Of a stretch of DNA of 54,381 bases, positions 1 to 8,790 are shown one piece after another. How positions within the stretch are numbered: position 1 is the first letter of the stretch; the number at the start of each line of letters is the position of its first letter. A program made the translations under genes and the position numbers. Source of the DNA: an uncultured Siphonobacter sp. (GTDB lineage Bacteria > Bacteroidota > Bacteroidia > Cytophagales > Spirosomataceae); NCBI GenBank assembly GCA_913774715.1, contig CAJYHS010000069.1, positions 1 to 54,381 of the forward strand, written 5' to 3'. Under the pieces are notes generated by a model that was not told the DNA's origin, made no database searches, and worked only from the letters and a program-made list of their open reading frames with translations.

Positions 1-221
1 GTTACCGGATCCTGAACGATAGTAAGAGCCCCTGCTTTCTTCATGGCGTTCAATCCATCCGTTCCATCTGCGTTTGCACCCGAAAGTAAAATACCGATGG
101 CTGAAGTATATGGTTCCGCAGCCATCGGTATTTTACTTTCGGGTGCAAACGCAGATGGAACGGATGGATTGAACGCCATGAAGAAAGCAGGGGCTCTTAC
201 TATCGTTCAGGATCCGGTAAC
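1..221. repeat. Perfect 103-bp inverted repeat at the window edge (fold-back)
   Basis: Bases 1-103 are the exact reverse complement of bases 119-221, with a 15-base spacer (104-118). The right arm and spacer read through as normal CheB coding sequence, whereas the left arm is antisense to it. This is what a fold-back chimera at a contig end looks like. A genuine long palindrome is possible but would be unusual inside a conserved catalytic domain. Confidence 0.95.
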
Positions 222-321
222 GGCTCAGACACCTTTTATGCCACACCATGCTTTGCAACACGTAAAGATTGATTTCGTCTTTTCAGTTGAAGAAATTGCT
301 CAATTTCTGAATCGGCTTTAG
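100..321 (+). CDS. cheB: CheB-type protein-glutamate methylesterase, C-terminal fragment
   Basis: This is the 3' end of a chemotaxis-type methylesterase, which removes methyl groups from chemoreceptor glutamates or acts in a CheB/CheR-like signalling protein. About 73 residues remain. They include the glycine-rich GILLSGANADGTDG stretch that carries the catalytic Asp of the CheB triad, then the conserved TIVQDP and MP-AL segments. The Ser and His of the triad would lie upstream and are missing. The true reading enters at about base 100-104; everything to the left is the inverted copy, so the ATGs at 43 and 97 should not be trusted as starts. No cheR follows: the next gene is an esterase after about 100 bases. 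Confidence 0.8.
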   Translation, partial: AEVYGSAAIGILLSGANADGTDGLNAMKKAGALTIVQDPVTAQTPFMPHHALQHVKIDFVFSVEEIAQFLNRL

Positions 322-423
322 TAACTGACATTCTGTAGGTTTTAGGAAGTATATTTCACTGATTTTAGAGAAGTTTTTGCATATTCGCTGCTTTCTATCG
401 TACGAAACGCTTCCTGTCTTCAA

Positions 424-1245
424 ATGAAATTTTTGAAAGTTGTTCCCTTTCTGGGAGCCTATCTGTTGGCCTTTCTCAGTCACGCTGCTAAAGTTGACAC
501 CGTTGATACCTACAGTGCATCAATGAAAAAGAATATCAAGGCAGTGGTAATTACTCCCGATTCGTACGCAACGGGTAAGACTTTTCCTGTTCTGTATTTG
601 CTGCACGGGTATAGCGGTAACTATAGTGATTGGGCTAAAAAACACTTGACCATCAACGACCTGGCCGATCAGCATCAGATGATGATTGTGTGTGCAGATG
701 GTAACTTTTCCAGCTGGTATTTTGATAGCCCAGTAGATCCGAGTTACAGGTATGAAACATATGTGTCTCATGAACTTCCTACCTGGATTGACAGTCACTA
801 CAGAACCATTAAAAGCCGGGAGGGACGTGGTATTGCGGGCTTAAGTATGGGTGGCCACGGAGCTTTATACCTGGCATTTAAACATCAGGATGTATTCGGA
901 GCGGCGGGCAGTATGAGCGGTGGAGTAGATTTTCGCCCTTTTCCTAATAACTGGGATATTGCCAAACGGCTAGGCACGTATGCTCAGGCCCCGGAAAATT
1001 GGGAAAAATACACGGTTATCAATATGGTTCATTTGCTAACTCCTAATTCCCTGGCCTTACTAATTGATTGTGGAACGGAGGATTTCTTTTATCAGGTAAA
1101 TGAAAATTTGCACGCTAAACTTCTGGAACGTAATATCGCTCATGACTACATTAGTCGGCCGGGTGCTCATAACTGGCCCTACTGGAATAAAGCATTAACC
1201 TATCAGGCTTTGTTTATGAAGCAGTATTTTGATAAGAAGAAATAA
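424..1245 (+). CDS. Secreted alpha/beta-hydrolase, putative esterase family (esterase D/antigen 85-like)
   Basis: This 273-residue protein has a hydrophobic N-terminus (about 1-22) typical of an export signal, followed by a putative-esterase (PF00756) fold. An HG oxyanion motif lies at 61-62. The nucleophile elbow GLSMGG at 139-144 places the catalytic Ser at 141. Asp220 in the CGTED segment and His249 in GAHNW are the likely remaining triad members. Relatives include S-formylglutathione hydrolase, feruloyl/acetyl-xylan esterases and mycolyltransferases, so the substrate cannot be named. It probably acts in the periplasm or outside the cell. It stands alone and converges on the wecA-like gene across a strong hairpin. 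Confidence 0.85.
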   Translation: MKFLKVVPFLGAYLLAFLSHAAKVDTVDTYSASMKKNIKAVVITPDSYATGKTFPVLYLLHGYSGNYSDWAKKHLTINDLADQHQMMIVCADGNFSSWYFDSPVDPSYRYETYVSHELPTWIDSHYRTIKSREGRGIAGLSMGGHGALYLAFKHQDVFGAAGSMSGGVDFRPFPNNWDIAKRLGTYAQAPENWEKYTVINMVHLLTPNSLALLIDCGTEDFFYQVNENLHAKLLERNIAHDYISRPGAHNWPYWNKALTYQALFMKQYFDKKK

Positions 1246-1253
1246 CGAAAGTT

Positions 1254-1307
1254 AATCATAGAAAAAGGTCCTCGTCTAAGTTTAGACGAGGACCTTTTTC
1301 TATGATT
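1254..1307. terminator. Bidirectional intrinsic terminator
   Basis: A perfect 26-bp stem (1254-1279 with 1282-1307) closes on a 2-base loop. Its GC-rich core is flanked by A-runs on one side and T-runs on the other, so it can terminate both the esterase gene on the plus strand and the wecA-like gene on the minus strand. Confidence 0.9.
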
Positions 1308-1320
1308 GAAGACGGATCCA

Positions 1321-2496
1321 TTAGTTATCAAATACCTTTTTGATTCGTTTGATATTCTTCAGACGAGCCTTTGCCTGACGCTTGAACTGTTTCTTTAACG
1401 TCTCCGCTTCAAGTGAAGGATCTGTATAGCTAACACGCTTAATGAGTAAATAACTGATGTAGTTATAAACGCCAAACAAGGCAACAAGGATTAATAAGCC
1501 CTCATTAGCCGTTACAGAGTTACGAATCAGTAGGAAGAAACAAGTCAGAAATAAGGTTAAACCACATAAAACACAGGTAGCCTGAAAATGCGAAAGGCCC
1601 TGAGCAATGAGAATATGGTGCGTGTGGTTTTTGTCAGGAGTAAAAGGGGATCGGCCATTCATAATTCGAACGATAAATACCCGCAGCGTATCGAAAATAG
1701 GAACGATCAATACTACAATGGCCAGAATAGGAGCGTCAAGGATCGCATTGGCTCCTGTATTTAAATGGATGAACTTAACGGCAAAAAGGGTCAGAACAAA
1801 TCCTAAAATCAGAGAGCCCGTATCCCCCATGAATATTTTACTCGTTCGGGAGAAATTAAAACGAATAAATCCTAGTAATGAGCCCGATAAAGAAGCTGCC
1901 ATAATGGCTAGAGCATTTTGACCATTTAATAAAAACCAGGAACCAAAGATCATACAGGCAATCAGACCAATTCCGCCAGCTAAACCATCAATGCCGTCAA
2001 TCAGGTTAATAGCATTCGTTAAAGCAATGAAAATGAAGACGGTCAATAGTACGCTAAACAGATAGGGAATCTGGTGAATACCCAGAATTCCAAATAAGTC
2101 ATTGATTCGCAAATCAGCACCAATAATAACGAGTGAAGAAGCAAAAATCTGGGCAAGCATTTTCTTCATCGGAGCAATCACGAGTATGTCATCCTTCACC
2201 CCTGTGAAAAATAGGATTACGATACCCGCAATAGCAAGGTGATGTAAGTGTGTTTCTCCTTCGGGTAACCAAAGAAAATACCCGATCATGGTTCCCGCGA
2301 AAATAGCAATTCCCCCCAACGTAGGTGTACGGTTGGAGTGTGCACTTCGGGCTTCGGGTTCTGCCATGAGATTGCGAAGCCGTGAGATATTGATAATGAC
2401 AGGAATAGACTCGACCGTTAGCCAACACGCAGCAATAAGAGAGATAATGACCTGAACAAAAGATTCGTTTAGGAATTGACGTAAGGCTGTGATCAT
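1321..2496 (-). CDS. wecA: WecA/TagO-like undecaprenyl-phosphate sugar-1-phosphate transferase
   Basis: This polytopic membrane protein (391 residues, about 11 hydrophobic segments) belongs to the MraY/WecA family, which transfers GlcNAc-1-P or a related sugar phosphate from a UDP-sugar to undecaprenyl phosphate as the first step of polysaccharide synthesis. Family motifs are present in order: TPTLGG (57-62), the DD pair at 102-103, NAINLIDGIDGLAGG (161-175), FMGDTGS (222-228), the PIFDT segment (266-270) and the cytoplasmic His motif HTHH (291-294). The charged C-terminal tail is lysine-rich. It lies at the distal end of the polysaccharide locus, 247 bases beyond the wcaF-like gene, and probably initiates its product. 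The exact sugar is unknown. Confidence 0.9.
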   Translation of the reverse strand: MITALRQFLNESFVQVIISLIAACWLTVESIPVIINISRLRNLMAEPEARSAHSNRTPTLGGIAIFAGTMIGYFLWLPEGETHLHHLAIAGIVILFFTGVKDDILVIAPMKKMLAQIFASSLVIIGADLRINDLFGILGIHQIPYLFSVLLTVFIFIALTNAINLIDGIDGLAGGIGLIACMIFGSWFLLNGQNALAIMAASLSGSLLGFIRFNFSRTSKIFMGDTGSLILGFVLTLFAVKFIHLNTGANAILDAPILAIVVLIVPIFDTLRVFIVRIMNGRSPFTPDKNHTHHILIAQGLSHFQATCVLCGLTLFLTCFFLLIRNSVTANEGLLILVALFGVYNYISYLLIKRVSYTDPSLEAETLKKQFKRQAKARLKNIKRIKKVFDN

Positions 2497-2710
2497 AAGA
2501 GTTGATTATTTGGTTCGATCAAGTAAGGTAGGCGGGGAGCTACGATTACTATATATAAAGACTTCACCAACAATACTATATCAGGTTCATTACTGATATT
2601 CAAAACTACAAATCAAACTTTACTTTCCCCGGATTTATGTGTAAAGTCTTCTACTTAATTAGATAATAGTTATTATCAGATAACAAAACAGATATTTAGT
2701 CACTAAAAAT

Positions 2711-2733
2711 GTACCGTGTCTGTGCTTAGGTAC
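2711..2733 (-). terminator. Weak candidate terminator after the wcaF-like gene
   Basis: A 5-bp stem (2711-2715 with 2729-2733) is followed on the minus strand by a short T-run. It lies just past the stop of the acetyltransferase gene. The stem is short, so the call is tentative. The rest of 2497-2743 is AT-rich and without a gene. A TAGTTTTG element on the minus strand (about 2605-2612) could be a -7 box for the wecA-like gene, but no good partner at -33 was found. Confidence 0.3.
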
Positions 2734-2743
2734 TCTGTAACTA

Positions 2744-3307
2744 TTACTCAACAATTCGAGTACGAATTTTTGCGGCGGGATTTCCCCGATAAATCCCATA
2801 GGCTTCTAGATCACTGGTTGCCACCGAACCCACAACTAGCATCGCGTGGGAATAACAGGTAACGCCAGGACACACAATGGACTTTGCTCCAATCCAGACG
2901 CCGTCTTCAAGGGTAATGGAAGCTTTCATTAAATCAAATCGGGTTGACTTATAATTATGATTGCCACACAAAAGCATGGCCCCCTGCGAAAGACAGGAAT
3001 TAGAACCAATTCGAACCTGAACCAGATTGTCAATCCAAACTTCTTCGCCAATCCAGACGTAATTACCAATTTCGAGTAACCAGGGAAATTTGATGTTTAC
3101 ATTGGGTTTAATCATTACTCCGTTACCTACTTTCGCTCCGAACTTACGAAGTATCCAGATTTTGAGCCCTACAGGAATCGGTAATTTGGTGTAGAAAAAC
3201 AAGATATTGACTATGAACCAAATCCGATTTCTCCAGCTTTTAGACGAGAATTGCGGCTGGTGCTGGTAATTGGACAGGTCAACGCTTTTCAAGGACATCT
3301 TTTCCAT
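2744..3307 (-). CDS. wcaF: WcaF-like hexapeptide-repeat acetyltransferase
   Basis: This 187-residue protein has a left-handed beta-helix made of hexapeptide repeats (about residues 65-175). It matches the colanic-acid O-acetyltransferase WcaF/NodL group, which moves acetyl from acetyl-CoA onto a sugar hydroxyl. The repeats carry typical segments such as IGEEVWID and WIGAKSIVCPGV, and the CGNHNY segment holds the likely catalytic His. The start at 3307 overlaps the upstream GT2 gene by 29 bases; an internal Met at 3298 gives a 20-base overlap. The overlap suggests translational coupling. It probably acetylates a residue of the locus's polysaccharide, which is inference from context. Confidence 0.85.
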   Translation of the reverse strand: MEKMSLKSVDLSNYQHQPQFSSKSWRNRIWFIVNILFFYTKLPIPVGLKIWILRKFGAKVGNGVMIKPNVNIKFPWLLEIGNYVWIGEEVWIDNLVQVRIGSNSCLSQGAMLLCGNHNYKSTRFDLMKASITLEDGVWIGAKSIVCPGVTCYSHAMLVVGSVATSDLEAYGIYRGNPAAKIRTRIVE

Positions 3308-4214
3308 ATTCGGTTAAAAAGAATTTGGCAATAGCTTCTTTCGAAACACCTGACCGATGGTATACTTCAAATATCTTGGCATCCACCAGAAAACGATACC
3401 AGAAGCCTTGGAGAAAATGCCACACAAGCCCGCGTTTCCCATCCAGAAAGCCCATTTTGATGAAATAGCGAAATAGAAAATAAAGAAAGGGTCTGGTAAA
3501 TAATGGTAAGCTAGCGTATTTGATTTTCAGGTAACGTTTCCGCTGCTCCTGAGTCCCGAAGAAGCGGGGAGTTACGATTTCTACATCGCCAAAATCATAC
3601 TTAACGTTAAGTAAGTCAATAGCTTCGCGGATGGCATAAAGATTATGCTTTTGCGTCCACCAGGTTAGATTATTCAGATTATGATCGACTAAATCATGGT
3701 TCATGCGAAGCATTTCTCCCTCTGAGATCTTGATGTGTTCGTCCATCCACAACTCTTCACAATGGCCTTTTCCACTTCTCCAGATTCGAAGTAGCCAGGT
3801 GGGGTAATACCCTCCGTAGCGAATCCACTGATCCATAAACATTACTCGACGTTTGATGTAGAAACCCGACACCTGGGGATCCACACTGGGCAGAGTACTG
3901 GCAATTTCACTGGCTAATTCGGGCAGCAGGTATTCGTCAGCATCCATTCGCATTAACCATTGGGTTGGGAAGGGACAGTTTTGAATACCGAAGTTAAATT
4001 GAGTAGCATAATTAACCCATGGATTTTGAGCTACCTGAGCTCCCAAAGCTTCTGCAAGCTCAACCGTTCGATCCGTTGAGCCGGAATCGACTATGAAAAT
4101 TTTGTCTGTAACGGGAAGTAAACTTTTCAGACACCGTTCAATGTGTTTTTCTTCATTGAAGGTTAACAATATTACCGTTAAGTCCGCAAAGGAAGGGGTC
4201 ATTGTTCCAATCAA
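3279..4214 (-). CDS. GT2 glycosyltransferase, WaaE/KdtX-like
   Basis: This 311-residue inverting GT-A enzyme opens with the family-2 core: LTFNEE near residue 18, VDSGSTDRT (42-50) for nucleotide binding, and a DAD metal-binding motif at 91-93 in the MRMDADEYLLP context. The C-terminal region has amphipathic or hydrophobic stretches that may touch the membrane. The closest recognisable type is the WaaE/KdtX/WcaA group of LPS-core and colanic-acid transferases. A second Met at residue 5 is an equally possible start. It ends inside the wcaF-like gene and begins 12 bases after the GT4 gene, so it is part of the same operon. Donor and acceptor are unknown. Confidence 0.85.
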   Translation of the reverse strand: MIGTMTPSFADLTVILLTFNEEKHIERCLKSLLPVTDKIFIVDSGSTDRTVELAEALGAQVAQNPWVNYATQFNFGIQNCPFPTQWLMRMDADEYLLPELASEIASTLPSVDPQVSGFYIKRRVMFMDQWIRYGGYYPTWLLRIWRSGKGHCEELWMDEHIKISEGEMLRMNHDLVDHNLNNLTWWTQKHNLYAIREAIDLLNVKYDFGDVEIVTPRFFGTQEQRKRYLKIKYASLPLFTRPFLYFLFRYFIKMGFLDGKRGLVWHFLQGFWYRFLVDAKIFEVYHRSGVSKEAIAKFFLTEYGKDVLEKR

Positions 4215-4226
4215 ATAAGGGTAATA

Positions 4227-5369
4227 TTAACGAATTAAATCTTCAAAAGCTCGGTACAACTTAGTCGCAACTTTGTTAATGTCGGCAACATCCCTGGCAA
4301 AAGCCTGACCTTTGGCTGCTAGTTCTTTTCGGTAAGTAGTATCACTAATAACCCGGCGTAATCCTCTTTCCACATCTTCAGTCGTATGGGTTACCAGTTC
4401 TGCCGCGTGATTCTGTTTGAGCAAATGACCAAAACCGATACGGTCAGTAGTTAATACAGCCGTTCCGCAAACCATTGCCTCAAGGGCCGCCAAAGAGAAG
4501 CTTTCCGAATAAGTAGGAAGAGCAAAAACATCGGCATCGACAATTGCCTTTAGTTTTTCCTGACCCGTTAACATTCCGGTAAGAATGATTTGCTCAGACA
4601 AATTATTTTTCTGAATAAAATCAGTTACATAAGATAAGTAACCATCATCCGGACCCGTAATGAACAGGCGGGCATTAGGATAATCTTTTAGCAGATTCAG
4701 GAAAGCTGGGAGTAGTAAATTGAGTCCTTTTTTAACATTAATCCGACTTAAAAATAGAATAACAGGCGTATCAGCATTCAGCGAATATTGCTGGCGAAAT
4801 TGACCTTTTTCGGGAAGCTGATCGTAATCGGATAACAGCATCCCATTATTAATCGTGACTACGTTAGGGTGGGGATGACCCAGGTAACGAACCAGATCTT
4901 CTTCTTCGTCGGGGTTATGTACCTGAATCAGATCACATTTTTCGACGTACTTTCGTTGGAAAAGGGCAGAAATAAGTTGTTTTTTCCAACCTGATTTCTT
5001 CATGGCCCAACGGTCTAGTGTGCCGTGAACGGTGAAAACTTTTTTTGCTTTCGACCGAGTCCAGAAGGGAACCCAGCCCGCAAAATGAAACGGTCCATGA
5101 ATGTGAACAATATCATACTCGTGGGCATGTTTACGGTAATACTGCCACAATTCTGGCGAAAATTCTGGAATGAAACGAGCCAGCCAATGACGTTTGGTCG
5201 TAATCACCTGAGCACCTTCAGGAATAATGTATAAGCGTTCACCTTCAGAAAGGGGCGTCAGAATAGTTACTTCTGCTCCAAGCTTGATTTGAACGTTGGT
5301 ATGATCGTAAATGACCTTTGAGGGCCCACCGATTTCCCAGGAATAACCACAAAGATTTAATATTTTCAT
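4227..5369 (-). CDS. GT4 glycosyltransferase
   Basis: This 380-residue retaining GT-B enzyme has an N-terminal acceptor domain with the glycine-rich GGPSKV segment near residue 14. Its C-terminal donor domain starts around the FLSRINVKKG segment and carries the family-4 EX7E motif in YSESFSLAALEAM. Such enzymes use UDP- or GDP-sugars at the cytoplasmic face to extend lipid-linked glycans. Its start codon overlaps the end of the upstream GT4 gene by four bases, a typical coupled operon junction. The two neighbouring GT4 proteins share the fold but differ clearly in the N-terminal half. The transferred sugar cannot be predicted. Confidence 0.88.
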   Translation of the reverse strand: MKILNLCGYSWEIGGPSKVIYDHTNVQIKLGAEVTILTPLSEGERLYIIPEGAQVITTKRHWLARFIPEFSPELWQYYRKHAHEYDIVHIHGPFHFAGWVPFWTRSKAKKVFTVHGTLDRWAMKKSGWKKQLISALFQRKYVEKCDLIQVHNPDEEEDLVRYLGHPHPNVVTINNGMLLSDYDQLPEKGQFRQQYSLNADTPVILFLSRINVKKGLNLLLPAFLNLLKDYPNARLFITGPDDGYLSYVTDFIQKNNLSEQIILTGMLTGQEKLKAIVDADVFALPTYSESFSLAALEAMVCGTAVLTTDRIGFGHLLKQNHAAELVTHTTEDVERGLRRVISDTTYRKELAAKGQAFARDVADINKVATKLYRAFEDLIR

Positions 5370-6526
5370 GAACGAAGTTCAGTAGAGGACATAATTCGAT
5401 GAAACCCCTGCCAGATTTCCTGAGCAACGGGTGTCGTATGAAAAGGAGCGATCAGATCTAGCGAATGCTTTCCCATCTGCGTACGCTCAGTTTCCGATAA
5501 ATTGACAAACTTCTGTAATGCTACGGCTAGTTCCAGCATATTTTCAGGCCGGAAGGTATAGCCATTTTTCCCATCTTCCACCAAGTCATTCACACACCCA
5601 CACTGGTTAGATACGATCACAGGTAAGCCACAAACCATAGCTTCGTTTACTACCAACCCCCAAGGTTCAAAATGACTGGGAAGAAGTAATGCATCCGCCA
5701 AGGCTAGGAAAGCAGGTACTTCATTCCAGGGGTGTCCGCCTAACCAGTGAATATCCTGATCTGATTTACCTTCTACGAGCGAACGTAAGGGGCCATTGCC
5801 AATGATCGTTAATCCCCAATTATGGGCTTTAGGTTCATGAGTCTTTAACCAGGAAAAAGCCTTTAGCAAAGTTGGAAGATTCTTTTCTTCTGCCAGTCGA
5901 CCAACGAAAACGAAATTGTAAGTGGGTAGAAAATAATCAGCCTTTACATGATTCCGCTTGGAGTAGGCTGTCTGATAAACTTGGCTAACTACTCGATTGT
6001 TCAGAACGGCTGCGTGTTGACTGATGATTTGGGAAGGTCGTGCTCCCAGACTTTGCATGTATTGAGCCGAGGACGAACCGAAATTAATGAACCCGCTGAA
6101 TTGACTGATAATGGTGCGTTTAAATTTTTCTTTCCAGCCATTCCGATTACCATCCTTTTCACTGGATTCATTACTAAGAACGAGCCTGATGCCACGAATT
6201 TGGCAATACAGAATAATTAACCAATAAACGGGATCGTAATATCCTGAGAGATTAATAATGTCCGGTTTAAAACGGATAATCTCTCGAAACAAACCTTTTG
6301 CTTTTTTTGAAAGAGATAAAGAGTTTAAAGAACCCTTATGAATGAGTTGATGGGGGTAGTCATGATCAATAAGACCACTTTTACCTAATTGCTTATACTT
6401 ATCTTCAGACTCGGCCAACTGAACCACCAGTAACTCTGAATCAGCGGGACATTGTTGTGCTAATTCCGTAAAAAGTGCAGCTTTATAATGAGACCATAAG
6501 ATATTGTGCACTATTAGTACTCTCAT
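5366..6526 (-). CDS. GT4 glycosyltransferase
   Basis: This 386-residue GT-B enzyme has a variable N-terminal domain and a recognisable C-terminal GT4 donor domain: FVGRLAEEKN at the start of the second Rossmann fold, and the EX7E motif in HFEPWGLVVNEAM near the end. Its end overlaps the start of the next GT4 gene by four bases, and its start lies three bases after the stop of the polymerase-like gene. These genes are therefore co-transcribed. It probably adds one residue of the repeat unit in the cytoplasm. Substrate unknown. Confidence 0.87.
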   Translation of the reverse strand: MRVLIVHNILWSHYKAALFTELAQQCPADSELLVVQLAESEDKYKQLGKSGLIDHDYPHQLIHKGSLNSLSLSKKAKGLFREIIRFKPDIINLSGYYDPVYWLIILYCQIRGIRLVLSNESSEKDGNRNGWKEKFKRTIISQFSGFINFGSSSAQYMQSLGARPSQIISQHAAVLNNRVVSQVYQTAYSKRNHVKADYFLPTYNFVFVGRLAEEKNLPTLLKAFSWLKTHEPKAHNWGLTIIGNGPLRSLVEGKSDQDIHWLGGHPWNEVPAFLALADALLLPSHFEPWGLVVNEAMVCGLPVIVSNQCGCVNDLVEDGKNGYTFRPENMLELAVALQKFVNLSETERTQMGKHSLDLIAPFHTTPVAQEIWQGFHRIMSSTELRS

Positions 6527-6529
6527 AAC

Positions 6530-7864
6530 TTAAGCAACCGGAGTGAAAACCCGGGTGGTTTTAAGGGCGGCTTCTTTTAATCTGATCCGAATTAACTCTT
6601 TATCGTAATCCATAAAGCGGGCCATCATTAAGAAGGGAAACAGAAAAGTAGTATCAGAAGGTTGACCACCTGAAAAAACAGATACCGCAATTGGGATAAA
6701 TATAAAACCAAGAAAAGCGGAAAATGGACTGATAATATCTTTGATACAACGATAACATTCCTTCACAATTTCGAAGACAGATCGTCCGAAAAAGTAGATA
6801 CCGGCTATACCGTAATTGTACATTGACTCAAGGATAGGGAAATCCATATAAATAGCCTTATATCCATTTCCAAGAATCAAGGAAATAGGATTATAGAATA
6901 AAGCATTTTTAAACACATTGAAAGACATTACCCGTTGAATTGCCGAGTAATCAGCGATTTCTTCCGCATCTTCGCCTTGAACTGCTGTTTCAAAAACATC
7001 CAGAAACTTATTCCAGAATGTTTCCGAGATGGAAAGCAAAAGATTTAAAAAATCCGATCGTCTGGATAGTTTATAGAATACAAAAGATACTATGGCGATA
7101 GTAATTATTAAATTAACGGGTTTTAATAAACTTTTGCCAATACTTTTAATATTACTTAGTCGTAAATGAAAGAACATTAAAACTCCAATGGATAACAATA
7201 CAGAAAGTAATGTAGCACGACTTTGAGTCAAGATAACAGTAACAATAGAAGCCAGTAAGTTGACGAAAGCAATGGCTTTAAATAATAAATTTTCTTTTGT
7301 CATGAACAAAAGAATTACGGAGCCAATTACGCCAGCAAAACCATTCCTTGAAAATACGTGTGGATTTCCTCCGTATTCATCATCAAAATAGATAGAAGCA
7401 CGAGCTCCTAAAACATAATGAGGGTTCGTATACAGAGAATAAAAAAGACCTAAATTTCCAGCTAAAATGAATACAATAAATATGGGTAAGGCATGATCTT
7501 TGACCTCATCGGGAATACTCAGCAGCATGAACAGGAAAGCTCCCGTCATGGCATAATTAATTAACTCCCGGGCACCTCCCCCCCCTGTAGGATTAATGAT
7601 AAAGAAATAGAATAAACAAACGCCAATCCATCCAAATACCGGCATGGAGATTTTATTATTCAAAGAATAATATTTCTGAAAAATGGTACTTGGAACCATG
7701 AGAAACAATCCTAAAACTAGACAGGCAGCTGTAAACACAGACGACTGGGGAGCTAGTTTTAGTCCATCTCTAAGGAAGAAAATAACGGGGTGCCCCATGG
7801 CGAAAATAGCGACACCAAGAGCCATCCGTTTATAATGAAAACCTTCAAATAGGCTTTTAAACAT
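6530..7864 (-). CDS. O-antigen polymerase/ligase-like membrane protein (Wzy/WaaL-type)
   Basis: This 444-residue protein has ten or more hydrophobic segments and a long hydrophilic loop in its second half (about residues 270-320). That is the general architecture of Wzy polymerases and WaaL ligases, which act on undecaprenyl-linked glycans on the periplasmic side. These families are poorly conserved in sequence, so the call rests on topology and on its place among glycosyltransferase genes. No Wzx flippase is present in the window, and export appears to be by an ABC transporter. A role as ligase or as polymerase of short units is therefore open. It is tightly packed between GT genes (3-5 base gaps). 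Confidence 0.65.
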   Translation of the reverse strand: MFKSLFEGFHYKRMALGVAIFAMGHPVIFFLRDGLKLAPQSSVFTAACLVLGLFLMVPSTIFQKYYSLNNKISMPVFGWIGVCLFYFFIINPTGGGGARELINYAMTGAFLFMLLSIPDEVKDHALPIFIVFILAGNLGLFYSLYTNPHYVLGARASIYFDDEYGGNPHVFSRNGFAGVIGSVILLFMTKENLLFKAIAFVNLLASIVTVILTQSRATLLSVLLSIGVLMFFHLRLSNIKSIGKSLLKPVNLIITIAIVSFVFYKLSRRSDFLNLLLSISETFWNKFLDVFETAVQGEDAEEIADYSAIQRVMSFNVFKNALFYNPISLILGNGYKAIYMDFPILESMYNYGIAGIYFFGRSVFEIVKECYRCIKDIISPFSAFLGFIFIPIAVSVFSGGQPSDTTFLFPFLMMARFMDYDKELIRIRLKEAALKTTRVFTPVA

Positions 7865-7869
7865 ATTAT

Positions 7870-8772
7870 TTACGCTTTAACCGATTGTTTAAATCCAATC
7901 CTGTATTTAAAATAAGCTAAATCTCCATTGAGTAAGAATAATGATAACTTTCTGAGTTTTATGATTTTTAAAAGAATACTTTCTGGAAAACTAGCTCGGA
8001 CCTGTTTAGAATAATGGTTTTTAATTTTTTGGTGTTCGGAGAGTCCAACAGTAAAAATAGTTGAGCTTTTAGCTAATTCATGCTGGCGGAAACATCCCCA
8101 AAAATCATCTAATAACTTAAATTTAATGCCAGGTATGCTGCCCCATCGGGTGCAAATTTCATAGTCAAAAGCGAATTTGTAGTTTTCGTCAAAGTATCCG
8201 TGCTGAAGTAATAAATCACGCTTGAATATCATGCACTGATTGAAGACCTGCATGCCTTCATACACTTGTGCCTGATTCCAGAAAGGTATTTGCTTTTTGT
8301 GTTCAAAAACTAAGTCTTCACCATCGATCATTAATAAATGACCGAAGAAAACGTCTACATCCGGGTTCACTTTAATGCCTTTAGCAACGTTAATCAAGGC
8401 ATTAGCAGCAAAAACATCATCTGAATTCTGAAAAGTAACCCATTCGCCAGTTGCTTTTCTGAAGCCAGAGTTAATGGCTGCCGTTTGGCCACCATCCTTT
8501 TCGCTAACCCAGTAATCAATGTACTTTTCGTATTTTTTAATTACGTCTACACTGTGATCCGTTGATCCTCCATCCATAATGATGAATTCCAGGTTAGGGT
8601 AATTCTGATTCAGAATACTTAAGATCGTTTTCTCTAAGAAATCAGCCTGATTATAAGAAGGGGTAATGACACTTATTTTTGGATAACGAGTATCTTTATT
8701 CAATAAGATTTTCTCATCAAACGTAGCTTGCGTGATGAATTTCTTTATATCGTCTTCTTTAAAAAATTTCAT
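7870..8772 (-). CDS. GT2 glycosyltransferase
   Basis: This 300-residue GT-A enzyme has the canonical family-2 N-terminus: SVITPSYNQ near residue 34, a MDGGSTDHSV segment for nucleotide-sugar binding, and a metal-binding SDD in the FQNSDDVF context. The pattern fits transferases of the WfgS/WfeV type that start or extend O-antigen units. The first 30 residues form a short charged leader before the fold. It lies five bases upstream of the polymerase-like gene and 18 bases after the DUF5672 gene, within the same minus-strand run. Sugar specificity is not readable. Confidence 0.87.
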   Translation of the reverse strand: MKFFKEDDIKKFITQATFDEKILLNKDTRYPKISVITPSYNQADFLEKTILSILNQNYPNLEFIIMDGGSTDHSVDVIKKYEKYIDYWVSEKDGGQTAAINSGFRKATGEWVTFQNSDDVFAANALINVAKGIKVNPDVDVFFGHLLMIDGEDLVFEHKKQIPFWNQAQVYEGMQVFNQCMIFKRDLLLQHGYFDENYKFAFDYEICTRWGSIPGIKFKLLDDFWGCFRQHELAKSSTIFTVGLSEHQKIKNHYSKQVRASFPESILLKIIKLRKLSLFLLNGDLAYFKYRIGFKQSVKA

Positions 8773-8790
8773 TGATTATGAAAGTACGTA

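Noticed and set aside
43-105. N-terminal part of an apparent cheB start at 43
   Set aside because: These residues come from the inverted copy of the gene and do not belong to CheB.
3279-3307. Overlap of GT2 and wcaF-like genes as a frameshifted fusion
   Set aside because: Both proteins are complete at the joined ends and of normal length; short overlaps are common in this operon.
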